Assembly: GCA_011009095.1 (NCBI GenBank)
Contig: VTPC01005723.1
Location: 189,121 to 253,120 of the forward strand
Source of the DNA: Ignelater luminosus
Taxonomy: Eukaryota; Arthropoda; Insecta; Coleoptera; Elateridae
DNA length: 64,000 nt
Direction: 5' to 3'
Shown: in pieces, positions 1-12,890 of the stretch
Layout: each line of letters starts with the position of its first letter
Position numbering within the stretch: position 1 is the first letter of the stretch
Position numbers and translations under genes: made by a program
Notes under the pieces: model-generated
What the model was told of the DNA's origin: nothing
What the model saw: only the letters and a program-made list of their open reading frames with translations
Database searches by the model: none

Positions 1-440
1 TAATAATAAAGAAAGGTTACAGTAAGATGTCCTCGAACTCACATCATATAAAGGTAAATGTGGTAATTAAAGTTTGTGGTGTAGACGGTCGTAAAATAAT
101 GCAATTGTTGTTTTAATATGCGCAGATGCAGTTAAAAGTTATTTGTGCACACAAACCCAGTCGCATCGTTTTTAGATTTTTCTTTGTGATATTGTACAAG
201 TTTTACTGGATTGTTTATATTTTATACATTGCTTTTGTTGCATTCGTTATACATTTCACGGCCAGTTGGTGATTAACAAAACCCAGTTTTGAAATGTTTT
301 AATGTTCTGACTTAATATTTCCCAAGGAATAAGTCATTGCTAAACAAAGTAATATTATTATTATTAAATACTAATCAAATCTCATTTCAAAAACGCACTT
401 ATAATTGAAATAATCACACATTACTTAAGCGCATTGCTTG
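1..440. other. AT-rich DNA, no feature seen
   Basis: No reading frame, splice-site pair, inverted repeat or RNA gene was recognised. The sequence is AT-rich with short homopolymers and a short att trinucleotide run near 353-366. Confidence 0.6.
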
Positions 441-1780
441 AAATCACTATTTGTCATCAGATGCGTCTTCAAATTTATTTAGTAGAAATTTGTATTAGCA
501 TTTATAGTCCATTGTCATCTATCACGAGCACCAGCTTTCTGGGGCAAGAATCAACTAAGACATTAATTATTAATTTACTGCTTGGGTAGCTTCAAAAGTA
601 AATCTTGCTATAACGCCAAATTGCGCTACACGCACTATAATCTGTTTATACCCTGAGATACTCTAGAGTTTTATATTTCAACTGAAATACATAAAACTTA
701 GAACTGATTTATTTATAGTAGTACTGAGAAACTTTTAAAAGATTATCTTGTAATCTTCTTGATCCACAGCATGTTATCTATCATGGATGTTAATAATTAT
801 ATAAAAAGATTTCTAAGGCAAAAATCAACTAAACTTTTATTTTCTATTAACTCTTTAGACAGCTTATCGAAGATAGACATTGCTAAAGCCCCACGCTGAA
901 AGCCAAATTCTTTGCTGAGACACTTTAAGGGCATTATATATTAATTGAGATAAGTAAAACCTGTTAGAACTCCTTTACTTACCAAAGTAAAAAAAAACTT
1001 TTTTAAAGATCCTACTCTCATTATCTCGGAATCTTCTAGATCTATAACATGTTATCTATCATGGGTGTTAGTAACTAGACAAAAAGCTTTCTGCGGTAAA
1101 AATCAATCAGATTTTCTATTTTTTATTAACTGCTTGTACAGCTTATCAAAGATAAGCATTGCTATAGTCCTACATTGATCGCCAAATTATATGTACTACT
1201 ATAAACTTTTTTTGCTGAGACATTTAGGGTTTTGTATATTAACTGAAATAAATAAAACTTGTTATAATTGCTTTATTTACAATGGTTTCAAAAACCTTTT
1301 GATCTACAGCATGTTATTTATCATGGGTGTTAGTAACTAGATAGAGAACTTTCTGAGGCAAAAATTGAGCAAAACTTTAATTTTTATTAAAAGATAAACA
1401 TTGCCATAGCCCCACTTTGGGTGCCAAGCTATGTGTGCTATGAACTTCTTTGCTGAAACATTCTTTTTAAAAATACTAACTAAAACAAATAAAACTCGTT
1501 AAAATTCCTGGAAAGGAGTTCACTCACATCATCTCGTAATCTTTTGACCTACAGCATATTATCTATCATGGGTGTTAATTACTAGATAAAGAGCTTTCTA
1601 AAGCAAAATTCTTAGGTTTTTATACGTCAACTGAAATAATTACAATTTACAAATCAACTACAACAGTTTCGAGAAATCTTCGAAATGAGAGTACTATCAT
1701 CATTTCGCGATCCCTTAATCCATCACAACGTTAACATAGTTTAAGATAATGTAATTGTTAGATTAGTTGGGCCACATAAA
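440..1780. repeat. Degenerate tandem array, about 245-280 bp monomer, five copies
   Basis: A block containing atgttatctatcatgg recurs at about 511 (diverged), 771, 1049, 1311 and 1556, with a fragment near 1721. Spacings are about 260, 278, 262 and 245 bp. Each monomer also carries, in the same order, a segment like ggcaaaaatcaactaaac, a block with gcttatcgaagataagcatt, a cccca block, a tttgctgagacattt block, and a run like aactgaaataaataaaactt. Copies differ by many substitutions and indels, so the array is old. No open frame persists across monomers. It looks like satellite-type DNA or a decayed short tandem amplification; no known satellite was recognised. Confidence 0.8.
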
Positions 1781-2630
1781 TCCTACTAAGAAATCATAAA
1801 AGCATTCATAGAAACGACAGTTCTAAAAAGTAAATCTATCTCTAGATAATACTTGTAGAAAATTAATTGTTTTATTAGAAATCATATAAAAATAATTCAT
1901 TTGGTGTTTGTTAGTAATATTCCAAGTAAATATATAGTTGCATGAAAACCTTTCCGGAGATTTTAATTTTATAGATTCTACCAGTTTCATTCAATTTGCC
2001 AATTTTCTAATTGTTTTCAAGATAAGTAGGTGCATTGAATAATTGTGGTCATCAACACGTGTTAATTTTATGTGCAACTTTAGAAACTTCTATTGAGTTG
2101 TATCTTGTTTAATGTTAAACATTGAAGCGATTTAAGTTTTGTGTCAACTCCACTATACGATCTAAAAACGATTGTTTCATATATGGACAGTTCGTGTGTT
2201 GTTAATTGTGAGCTGCAATAGTAACTAAGAAGAAACAGTGATCAAGCCACAGTAACTAAATAAAATCGATGATATCTATTAGTGTGCAAAGCAAACACAG
2301 ATTTATAATAGACTTTAAGCCATACAAACTGTTCAAAATCTAAACAAAAAACAAAGTTCACAAATCATGTGTTTTTAAAAAAAACTGAAAAAGAACGAGT
2401 AGTTAATTTATGTAAATATAAGCAAACAAATAAGCTGATGGATGAATTACATACATAAAAGCTAGTCTTGGCTAAACTCAAGTCTCAAAAATTCCCCAAA
2501 AATTAATTTTACTTTTCAAACAAAACGTAGATTTTCTTAAAATCTGTTTATTAATTTTTGAAAAATTGGTTTTTAAGCCTTCAAGTTAAAGAAATAAGGA
2601 AAAACAAAAAGCTTCAAATTAACAGGTGTT
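1781..2630. other. AT-rich DNA, no feature seen
   Basis: Low-complexity AT-rich sequence with no recognisable coding or repeat structure on either strand. Confidence 0.5.
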
Positions 2631-2639
2631 TTGATCGAA

Positions 2640-4260
2640 ATCACGCTACTAATTTCCATTATAATAGAACAGTCTGCTTGCAAATCCTGTTCTGACATTT
2701 GCAAACACACCGGGGTCACTAATTACAGTTCCCTGACGATTCTCTATTGCAATTTGTAACGTAAACCTTGCGTTACTAAAAAAATAAAGAAACTTCTAGG
2801 ATTTCTGGGTCCTAGGCCAGCTGAACTCAAGTGGGTACACTTGGAAGCGGGACGGCAAAGATTATACTTACAATAAAACACCAGGTAGTAATTAACCATC
2901 AACGTATATTGTAATTCTAAATAAATTTAACTTTTATTTACAAATAAATTCTGAGTAACCACAATAGAAAAGTTTCATACAAAAAAATTGTTACTTTTAT
3001 TATATATTATTATAACACTTTAACAACAGGTTAGGACCAAAAAACAATTAAATATAAGGATCTTCACTTTCAAAAAAAATTAATTGAATTTTTGAATTTT
3101 AGTTATTAATAATAAGTCCAAGGTAACAAGATAAAATTTACACAAATGTTATCATAAAGTACACCAGGCAAGTAATCTCAAACTGTTCAAGCACTAAGAG
3201 AAAAATCCAAACACAAAAGAAATGCCAATAAAAATTTCCGAATTAACAAAATAATTATTTGTATTAATCTGAAATTACAAGAATTAAATTTTCTAAAAGA
3301 ACCGAATTTGAAATCATTTCGGTGTACGTTGAAATTTAAGTAAAAAATTAAACAATAAAAGCAAGATTCGGATAATCATTGAAGTTAATAAATAAATCTT
3401 ACCGCAGTGATGAAGGAAGCAGCTTTCGATCAAAATTTGCTTGCTGAAAGTGAAATACACCTGGAAAACAATGTTCAAAAAAATCTTCAATTTAAATCCG
3501 AATAGTACACTAATCATGAAAATTAGATTGTTTAAAAAAATTTTGAAATTACCAGTCAAACAAATAAATTAAATTACAATGGGTCTTAATAAAAGTTTAT
3601 GATCCTTATTAACATGAAGGGGTCACTCTAAATTTTAAGAAAAGGATTTAATAACAAAAAAATTAATTGAACTGAATTAATCTAAGCACAAATTGGTACC
3701 GGATGGAACCTGAAATTTCTTAAAAAGTCGGGTTTTCGTAAGCGATTAACCTATCCGCTTCTGGGACTTCCGGTGAAATGATTAAACTAGGTAGATGCTA
3801 GCTTGGGAATCCAGCATCCCTCGTGGTAGCAATCCGACGATCGTTGAAAATTACAATTATTATCAATGAGCCCACGGAGTCCCTAGAACTTCCTTGGCTT
3901 CCACCGAAGAAATCTCTCTGAGATTCGTTAACAACAGAGGAATCCGATGTAGGGGTCTAATAAAAAAGACAAGGAACAAGCATTAGTTACGAAGACGCAA
4001 AGGATGCAAGAAAAGAAGTTAACTTACCCTTTTATAAAAGGGTTTTTTTCTATTTCTCCAACGTGGAAATCGTCCCAGCGAGAGAAAGAGGTGCAGCAAG
4101 CACTTGCACTACTCACGACTCGAATCTTTCTGAATTCGAAAGAAGTTACCGGTCCGCAAATTATCATACTTCCCATGGAAGAAACAAACTAATTGGATCG
4201 CAAAATAATGCAAGAATCGGGTATTTATACACAATCTTAATAATTGGAATCTTGTTGCAA
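2640..4260. repeat. Composite GC-mosaic repeat, copy A
   Basis: Two GC-richer blocks (about 2660-2885 and 3700-4200) flank a very AT-rich centre. The first block contains ttgtaacgtaaaccttgcgtt, gaactcaagtgggtacactt and atacttacaataaa. The same three motifs, diverged and in a different order, occur at about 47420-47510, also followed by AT-rich DNA and then a GC-richer block. This suggests two remnants of one dispersed family, perhaps a non-autonomous LTR element. No long terminal repeats or target duplication could be delimited and no protein was recognised. The short frames at 4004-4192 and 4063-4269 show no recognisable domain. Confidence 0.4.
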
Positions 4261-4296
4261 AGCAAATAAATAAGTTGTTAAAGGAACTTTTGTATA

Positions 4297-4889
4297 TACA
4301 CGGTGTCTCACAAGGAAGGATGATGATACACCGTGAGGTTTACCATGTGACGGGATGATAACGAGAAAAGACCGTTACAAACTCTATCAGACTTCCAGGC
4401 TGAGTGGTGTACATTCTTGATTTTAGGTGTTCCCACAAAAAAAGAACCTAAAGGAGTTAGATCAGGACTTCTTTTTCCAATTCAACTCCCTGGAAAACGA
4501 TCATCTAAGAACTTTCCCACCAGAAGATCATAATGCAGGGGTGCATCATCATGTTGAAAAGTCAGTATTGTAAAAGATTGTTATCATTTTCAAAAATTCC
4601 CGTAATCAATGTATCTCCATTGAGTTTACTTCAATGAAAAATGATTTTTTCTTGGTTTTTCCAGTTTGGAACTGTAGGAAGCCCTTTTTTGAAAAGTCTT
4701 CATGGTTGTGTAAAGAATGAAATACCTTTTAGAAATAGTTAATTGCGTTATTGTAAAATGCAAAGAAGTTGAGTTTGGGGTATAAAATTTTTATCAAAGT
4801 TGAATCCCTTAAATCCGAGTTGGACTTAATTTGTCAGTTTTTTGAAAATTTATTTTGCGATGGTTAGATTTTTCTTGAAACGCCGTGTA
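4297..4889 (-). mobile_element. Internally deleted Tc1/mariner (IS630-type) transposon with both TIRs
   Basis: The left end reads TACACGGTGTCTCACAAGGA. The right end on the reverse strand reads TACACGGCGTTTCAAGAAAA. They form a matching terminal inverted repeat pair with TA at both outer edges, as expected for Tc1/mariner elements that target TA. The element is 593 bp, against about 1.2-1.4 kb for autonomous relatives, and carries only the central part of a transposase on the minus strand. It is probably a non-autonomous deletion derivative that then decayed. Confidence 0.75.
4390..4620 (-). pseudogene. Tc1/mariner-type transposase fragment (DDE core)
   Basis: The minus strand encodes a piece of the insect IS630/Tc1-mariner DDE transposase, which cuts and pastes its own element. 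Around 4550 it reads FQHDDAPLHYDLLVGKFLDD, matching the usual FQQDGAPPHY...VRxFLD block; the catalytic Asp (4548-4550) is kept and the following Gly is Asp. Next comes FPGS, a stop in place of W, then IGK, then SPDLTPLGSFFVG, matching the SPDLTPLDFFLWG block. Here the third catalytic Asp is Gly (4446-4448). The N-terminal DNA-binding domain, the first catalytic Asp and the C-terminus are absent. It lies inside the TIR-bounded element and cannot be active. Confidence 0.8.
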
Positions 4890-5611
4890 TAGTAAAGAAT
4901 AATAGAAACTGTATACAGAGTGTTCCACTTTTCCACAATTCTGTTAGTTATGGAGCTAGGACAATAATTCAAAAAGTCAAATATTATAGAATGAATTCTA
5001 CAGGGGATCACAAATTATTTGTTCAATAATTATTAACAGAACAACCTTTGAAGAAAGCTCTCGTTATGGAACGTAACAGTGCAGTCGCTTAATGTAACTT
5101 TGGTAGCCCGTATATATGTGTAGACTCTGATTTTTAATCTTGAATTAATTTGTAGATTGCAAATAAACTAATTAATTAATAAGAAGTGATTTAATATACA
5201 ACCGCTCCTTGAATAGGTATTCAGTTCAACTGATAAGGAAAACCTGAATAATATAAAGTAAACAACGGAAGGTGAAAATTAATTGCACTAACACTATTAC
5301 AAAAAAAAGATAATCACTCAATTAATTAGCACCGGTGTTAATTTTAATACACTTTAAAAGAGATATACCGCCTATGACTACATTGAAATACCATAAACAA
5401 ATACAAGGTGTCAATGAATAAAAAGAAACCTTTTATTCCTTAATTATGCTTCAAGTTAATTTTTAATAAATTGACAAAAGAGTTAATTATAGGTCCTTAC
5501 TAAAAATGTGGCGCTTAAAGAGGAGCCTTGGTAAAATTTAAAAAGAAGGCCAAGGTGGGATATAATTCTTAATTCATTTCCTCTAATATTTTACATTATT
5601 ATTATAACTGC

Positions 5612-5642
<31 letters not shown>

Positions 5643-7240
5643 AAATATAATATGACGCAATTATGTTATGCTTTTTAACCCCTAAAATTAGATTCGTTTC
5701 ATTTTTTAATGTTAACGTTGAATGTCAGTGACGCAAAGCGTAATTTTGTATGTAGAGAATTTATATAAATTCGCTTTTGGTTTTAATATACAAGCTGTGG
5801 CCAAGGCTTGACCATTTAGGGATACGAAGGGCAGCCGCATAGATAAATATATTTTAAATTATATTTTGTGTTTTTAACTTCTGTATATACATATATGAAG
5901 TTGCAAAGATCAAGGATGTATGACATTGTTATATACCCATAGAGAGATTTTTGTTTTCTATTATTCTATTATTAAGCAAAACAGCGGTTATGGCTTCTTC
6001 CTTTCGATGTTATAATAAGATGTAATTAACCCGGCCATTATTCATATTTTTGTTTTCAAGGCGCAAATAATATAAAGACACACTGCGTGGTATAACAAAA
6101 GATTTATATAAAAATAAAATTGGGCCATTTATTTTGTCTCATAAACCTTGCAGATGTAAATACCTATAAATCCTTACGTACCAATTTTGTTGAGTATCCA
6201 TTTGTTTACTTTTTTTCTCTTGACAAAATTTGTAATTTGTATGATTTATTGTTATAAAGATTAATGTGTCTCATTTATTAAATAAAAAGTTTATGCAAAA
6301 TAATGTAACTTTTCAAGTTTATAAAAATTTGAAGGAAACAACACCGATGTTATTGTAGCACCACGTGGGTGATACCCTTCGAAAATTAACCCAGCGGTTT
6401 TATTTAAAGAACTTTTTATGTACTTATTTGGATTTTGTTTACTTTTCAAGTCTGAAATTTGAAATCACTAGAAGTATTTTAATTAGTTTTTTATACAGGA
6501 TATTGTACATAATTTATGTGCTAGAACTCTGATTATTGATTAAGAATTACATAAAAAACAGCTTTTTAAATTATGGAAGTAAAGTTAAACTACCTATATA
6601 CAAAATTCATATCCACTAATTACTTTGACAGTCTATTGAAATAAGCAAGGATACTCTTTGTTCATGAAGGGCACCCGCAAGGTTTTAAGGTTTTCAGTGG
6701 AGTTTGATATTACTTGCATTTTCTTTAAAAATAAATTGGAGGATGTGCAGAAATTTAGTAAAATAGGTAGTGCTTATTCCATTGAAGAATAACCAATAGC
6801 AATAGTCAAAAATAATTCAATTAATCTTAGTCATATTCAGTTATACTATCAATTTGAGGTAAAATTCCATAAGACATTGGAAAAGTTTGCTATTAGGACC
6901 GTGAATAGTTAGAAAGCTAATAAGACTTAAGGTTTTAGATTGGCTTCTTTTCTCTGCTAACTGGCTGTTAAGAAGCAGTTAAAAACAGCACTTGGATTAA
7001 CATATGGTTACTGTGAAAAGATTTGTACCAAAAATGTGAAAAATCTGTACAGATTCTTACAAGTTTTAGAATTAGGAGTCTAAGGAAAATAATACTGTTT
7101 TAAGTAATTTTCGGGAACAAAAATCATTAACCTAACTATCCATACAAACTTCATAAAGATTCAAGTAAATTCGCACGGCCAAATTGCGTAACAACTTCAA
7201 ATGTATCATTTCGTTTTTTCAAAGTATATTGGAGAAATTA
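4890..7240. other. AT-rich DNA with an (aat)n microsatellite
   Basis: Apart from an aat trinucleotide run at about 5614-5645, nothing coding is visible. Short GC-richer patches near 5795-5850 (gatacgaagggcagccgcat) and 6655-6700 (ttcatgaagggcacccgcaa) resemble each other over about 18 bp and may be fragments of one dispersed repeat. Confidence 0.45.
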
Positions 7241-7248
7241 CATCCTTT

Positions 7249-8540
7249 TTATACAAGGTGAGGTCTGACCATAGTCCACCACGCTATATTAGAATTTAAT
7301 TGATACTTTTGAAAGGACGCATTTCCTTCCAAACAAAAAATCGTTTGGTAGATTAAAGTAACTTGTGATTGGTTGTTAGACATGCACAAAGTATTGGCCA
7401 AAAATAATTTTTTGGAAAAACCAAAAATAAAGATTTTTCCCATTTGATACAAACCTTGCTTTAGCTAATGGATATCAGGAACCGAAAGTTTTTGATTTTG
7501 CATTTCTAACGTTCTACAGTTGCATTATCAACGAAGAAAACTGTTCTAATTCATATTTTATACAATTACATTAGAAATTCTTTTGTATTTCAAAGAAAAT
7601 GAAAAGCTACATAATTTAGACGACGAGACGTTCATAAAAGAACTCAGACTTCTCCAGACTGTTCTTTGTTTTATCACCGACAGGTTATTCTTAAAGATGT
7701 TATTTGAAGGTGCGTTTTATTGCAACCTAAGAAACGAAAATTATAGATTCTGGTCCTCCTCACAAGAAACATCAGACTTGAGTTCCTACACCTAGAAGTA
7801 ACGGGACCGCGCCAGTCAAAGGTGCAAGATGTGCGTCGTACCAAATGTAACATCTTTGGAGACGGCATTTTCGTATTCCTCTATCAAAAACAGCATGCTG
7901 CTTTGGTTAAAGTTCGCTTTAAGTTATTCCAATCTTTGTAACGATGTTTTGACTTTGTGTGACCTTGATGTCTTCCTTTCCTCCTCCTCTCAACCATAAC
8001 TGAACTTCTTCTCTAGCCTCCTGAGATGTGTACGAATCTATCATTACAGGTTAAGTTCTCTTTGGCCATGCCCATTGGCCAATATTTCTCTGTCCTAATT
8101 AACATGGGCTTTGGTGCTAGTAGATGTAAATCTGCAACAAGCCTTCCTCTCAAGGTCATCTTTGATGACGTGTAAAATTGTTCTTGTGGACGAATACAGT
8201 TCCCTGTCTGTAACTGGGTGGGCACAGTGCGCGAGCAACTACTTCTTACACTGCTTTCTATTCCTTTGGTACATGAATATTTTTGATATTTTCAGATATT
8301 TTCGAATATAAGAAATGCAGTGCAATTACAGTTACACGGTTCTTTTTAACATTCCACTTTCATTCTAAGTGTCGGCAGGTGCCAAAGGAACCAACCAACC
8401 ATTATTCCGACCATACCACGGCAAAGTTTTCAGAATCTAAACTAATCTACATTGACATCCTACGTTCTCCACGCAAACCAGTTTATCTGATTTTTACAGT
8501 TTTTACTTGGGTTTCTAGATATAAATCAAGGTAGAAGCGG
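7249..8540. repeat. Unresolved decayed dispersed repeat
   Basis: This block is somewhat richer in G+C than its surroundings and has several short overlapping frames on both strands, none with a recognised domain. A segment at about 7815-7870 (gtcaaaggtgcaagatgt and, after a gap, catctttggagacggcatt) is matched in order by one at about 18122-18190 (gtcaaaaggtgcaagacgt and catgccttgaagacaacatt). The two places probably carry remnants of one dispersed element. Its class is unknown. Confidence 0.35.
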
Positions 8541-11500
8541 GAGAAGTTCTAGGAAGTTGTTTGTTTGATTTGGTTAAAGCCAAATGTTGGTTCAATCTTG
8601 GGATCGTAACGGGTATCCTAAAATACGAATTATCCCGGTCTCCTATGAAAACAAAAGTAATGGTCGTTGATTTATTCATGTGTATCAGAGATTAAGCAAC
8701 AACTACAACTGCAACTATCAAATAATTTGCATGAAAATTTAATTCGGTGTAAGTTTGTTACAAAATCAATTATGTTCACACAGGAACAGAAAGTACTTTT
8801 GTTGGAAAGTTATTACAGAAATTCAGGAGGTTGGATAATGGAAAATGGCAATATATAGTTGAAAATATTTTCTAAAACCTTTGACGTTTATAACAATAAA
8901 AGATTAATTTACAACCTTTGTGTTTTGTTATTTAATAGTGAGGTCTAAGAAAGACAAACGTTTTTGAATCCATATTTTACTAGATAACTCGTGTTTTAGT
9001 ACACACGTTAGAATATCCCATTGCAGTGATTTTGGTATGAAGATTGCAGATGTTGCAAAAAGTTTTTTCTGGATTTTACAGTTTCATCGCTTGGATATTT
9101 AAAATTAAAAAAAGCGGAAAAATCTCTTGTAAGCTGTTTTGTTTGTCTGAAGCGGAATTTTGGCTCGAGCTTGCATTCATCCACCAATACCCCACTGGCA
9201 TTGCAAAGTTTTTGGTGTAAGGATTGCAAGTATTTGCAGAATGTAATTCTGTACATTTGTAGTCGGTTGTAGTTGCATTTTAAATTTTGACTTAAACAGT
9301 TCTATTTCTCTTAAGGTAAATAATCTTGTTCGTTTCATAATTGCCATCATAACTATTTGGTCAATATTTTTAAAAGTCTTTGATTTTGTGACGATAAATG
9401 TACTATATGGCTGGGGAAATTTGGAAAATTTAGAAAAAATTTTTTTGATACCTACCCTACCTTATTGGAATGAAATCTCAACTGGTAAGAGGAAGAGAAC
9501 TTTCATAACTGGATTTGAATTACTTGATCTATTCAATAAAAATTATTAAAAAATCCTGTTTTACTCAACCTAGCTGAAGAGATGAAAATCTATAGTTGAC
9601 TGTCTTTGACTTACCGTGAAACGTCAGGTATTGATTGTGGGAACCTTCTAAGACTGAAGGTACAGGCAGGCTGAAACAAATAGTATTCTTTAGACATTTT
9701 AGAGGATAATGAGAGAATGGTTCAATGATCTTTAAGAAATCATCTTTAAGTCAATGAAGTACTCAAAAGAGCATCAAAATTCATAACTAGAGGTTTGAGA
9801 CTTCCTCTTGTAAGATGGCATTGGGTTTTGGATTTGGGCACGATTTGTTTCACAATCAGATCCACTTTAAATCATTTCAAGTCATCTTTGTAGCTTACTA
9901 GATAGTTAATTGATTATTGTGTTAGTAAATATTAAAAGTTTTGTAATACAATTAGTTTAGGAAAATTTCTAACGTGTCGCATGGACCATATTTAACTAGT
10001 TGCATATTTGCATAGTTGCTTGAGAGTAGTACGTCTTTGCTTGTTGTTTGAGATCTTATTACAGCTTAACGAACTTATAAAATAGTTCCCTTTGCTCCAG
10101 GTGATGCCAATGTAATATTAATACAACGAGGTTTCTTAGTTATTGTCAGATTCTGAGTCATTCAATTGATCGTCTGGTAATCTTCGGAGAGGCAGTTTTC
10201 AAACTACTTCTATGGCTTAGTTTTCGTTGGAAACTCAAAAGAGATTTTTATTTCTTCATAAGTTTGGATGTTGTTTTCCATCTCCTAGATGCTACATTCA
10301 ATTTAGTGAAGAGTACTATATCCCAAAGCAAAATATTTTTATTGGGTCTATTTAGCGAAGAAAGTGTGTTTTATTTTCATTTTTCTTCTCATTTCTATGG
10401 AAAACAAAGATTTCTCTGTTTGAGACACTTGATTAGCATTGACCTTTGTGTTACCATTATTATTATTATCTTTTGGGCAATCTCTGCATCTTTCTAAATA
10501 CATGTTGGGTACCAAATCTATAAAAGAGTTTACTCCCTCATAATTTGTAAAAGTTATTTATCAAAACCATTAGACAGCTGCTGAGATCAGTATGTCGCGG
10601 CTTTGCTAAAAGAGAAAAATCTAGATGTGGAGCAGAATTTTGAACAATCCGAACAAATATACAGTTTCATCAAACTGAAGTAAAATTAGATATAAACTAA
10701 GAGCGAACAATGAAAACTTGAACTTTCCACTTACACTTCGATGTCTACGTTGGCACTTTAGAAAGGAGACAAGATTTGGATAATAGCGAAATACAAGCTA
10801 AGCTACCACTGCTAGTCATCATTCTAAATTTATTTCTGATCAGAGTACCCTTTTAGCCAGCATATTATTTGCTTCAGGTGTAAAAGCTAACATATAAAAC
10901 AAAAGTGAAGGTATATGTTTTACTTTGTATTCTTATTGTTCTTAATTTGAAATTTCTAAAATTGACATGTAGTTTTATTGAGGATACCCATTACATTATA
11001 ACCTTAAAGCAATACCATTTTGAGCTAACAAAAATGTTCTTAGTAATAACAAAGATTATTTTTAAATATACAAATACAAAATGTAGCATTTGATTTGAAA
11101 AATGCCAATAGATCAAGTGTGAAGAAGGTTGTGATTGAGAAAAGCGCTAACCATTTAGTTATATTTACTTAGTTATTATAGTTAGTTAGTATACTCAAAA
11201 GACGTTTATTACCTGAAAATTATTTATTAGACATTTATTTGGATCCCTTTTAATTGAATAAAATTATATGTTTGATGACACAAACCAGAAGCTTTTGAAA
11301 TGTTTGTAGAGCAAGGTTGTAATTATAAGGAAACTGAAAGTCTTGATGATTTATTCCCTTTAGATTATCTTATTTGAGACTCGCCCAAATTCCTATTAAT
11401 AGAGGCTTTGATTCTACAAGAGAATAATAAAGAAGAAATTTGCAATATGTATCACATTTAAAACATTCAAGATTTTATTTTTGTTGTTAACATGACATAA

Positions 11501-12370
11501 TGTTCATTTGTATTTCTCAAGGTAACTAACTACAAGAACGTGTTTTGTTATTTATGGCTAAATAACATTCTATTTTGATATTTCTAACTACTTGTATATC
11601 AATAATTTCCAAAATGAATGATTTTATCTTTTCTTAAATGCATCTTAAAAGGAAAGATTTATCTTCAGGAATTCCCCCTGTAAAAAATACACAAGATGAA
11701 GTTTGTCTGTCACCCACACAAATATTTATTTATTCCATAAAATATCTAAATCTTAACTAAATATATTAAATAGATTATATCTTTAAATCAAGATAGATCG
11801 TATCTAATAAAAAACCTGATGACGTTTATAATTTATTTCAATTGATTATAACATTGAGATTTGCAATCTTTATTAGAATCTTCCATTTAAATCATACATG
11901 ATCCTAGCAATCCTAACACTGCAGTACATCTCAAAATAGGAAATCTAATCTAAAATTAAATTATTAAATTATTAATTTTCAGACGCCCCTGGTAACGTAA
12001 TTTGAGAGAAATTGCAATAAAACGACCCAGGGATAAATTAAAAACCTACACGTTACACACTCGTAAAATTCTTTAGTATTTTCTCATGATCAAAAATGTA
12101 TCTGGATGTTTTAACTAAACACCTCCTCAATTTTAGTTACCTACCTTTTTTAGTAGCAAAAGGATATAAATTAGATCTTAAATTTTTATAACTGTTTCTA
12201 ATCGTTTTGCTAACACTTAAAAAATTCAAATTCACCATAAAAAAGCTCGTTAAGAACTTTTAATTCCCATTTTCATTTGTACATAACACGTATTGGAAAC
12301 GGTTTTTGTGATTTATTTCAAAATGTCAGAAATAAGTAGAGTTAGTTATCTGGCAGAATTGAAACCGTAT
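8541..12370. other. AT-rich DNA with one short diverged duplication
   Basis: No gene is recognised. A segment of about 45 bp starting with cattgcagtgattttggta near 9022 is repeated as cattgcaaagtttttggtgt near 9197, about 175 bp downstream, so two diverged tandem copies may be present. The frame at 10264-10497 is hydrophobic, low-complexity and without recognisable domain; I treat it as chance. Confidence 0.4.
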
Positions 12371-12381
12371 ATGGACCTCAC

Positions 12382-12470
12382 CTGACGGGGTTGCTGGTCT
12401 TAAACTCGATTGAACTCTCTCGACTGTCTGTCTATTCGTACTCTCTACGTGCAGTACCGCTATATACTTC
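12382..12470 (-). promoter_or_regulatory. Candidate TATA promoter with non-coding first exon and splice donor
   Basis: On the minus strand a TATATA box (12461-12466) is followed, roughly 30-40 bp downstream, by an initiator-like gacagtc (near 12425) in a GC-richer tract. The tract ends at 12382 with CAG directly followed by GTGAGG, a near-consensus 5' splice site. This arrangement fits a short untranslated first exon transcribed towards lower coordinates. No coding frame or downstream exon was recognised, so it remains a prediction; chance or a retroelement promoter are alternatives. Confidence 0.25.
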
Positions 12471-12499
12471 AAGGTACCGAGTAGTTAGTTACACGGATA

Positions 12500-12890
12500 T
12501 AAGTGCTTATGTATAAGGTACATGAACGAGTACTCTTGTGGTTTCTTTTTTATATGGATAACGATGTGGTCAAATACTTTTTAACTTTTTTTTTGCTTGT
12601 ACACTTATATTCTAACGTTGAAGCTTATGTAACCTTAGGAATGCACTTGAATAAAAAGTAAAGTGTGAGAAGTAATTTTTTAAACTCTGAAATATTTTCG
12701 TAATTAGAGATGAAAAGAAATAAAAAGTCTGCTTTGTGTGCATACCAATTTTTCTAAGTCTTAAATAAATTTCTTAGTTAAAATTTTTGACAACGTATAT
12801 CTTTTTCAAATTAGTTTACTAAATGGTTTAATCTTGCAATTTTCATAATAAAAAAAAAACCAATAGATTAATACTAATGGACCTTATAGT
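12500..12890. other. AT-rich DNA, no feature seen
   Basis: No coding, repeat or RNA signal recognised. Confidence 0.5.

Noticed and set aside
7249-7452. Minus-strand frame with WWTMVRPHLV as a known protein
   Set aside because: It seemed faintly familiar as insect repeat-derived coding sequence, but I could not tie it to a named family.
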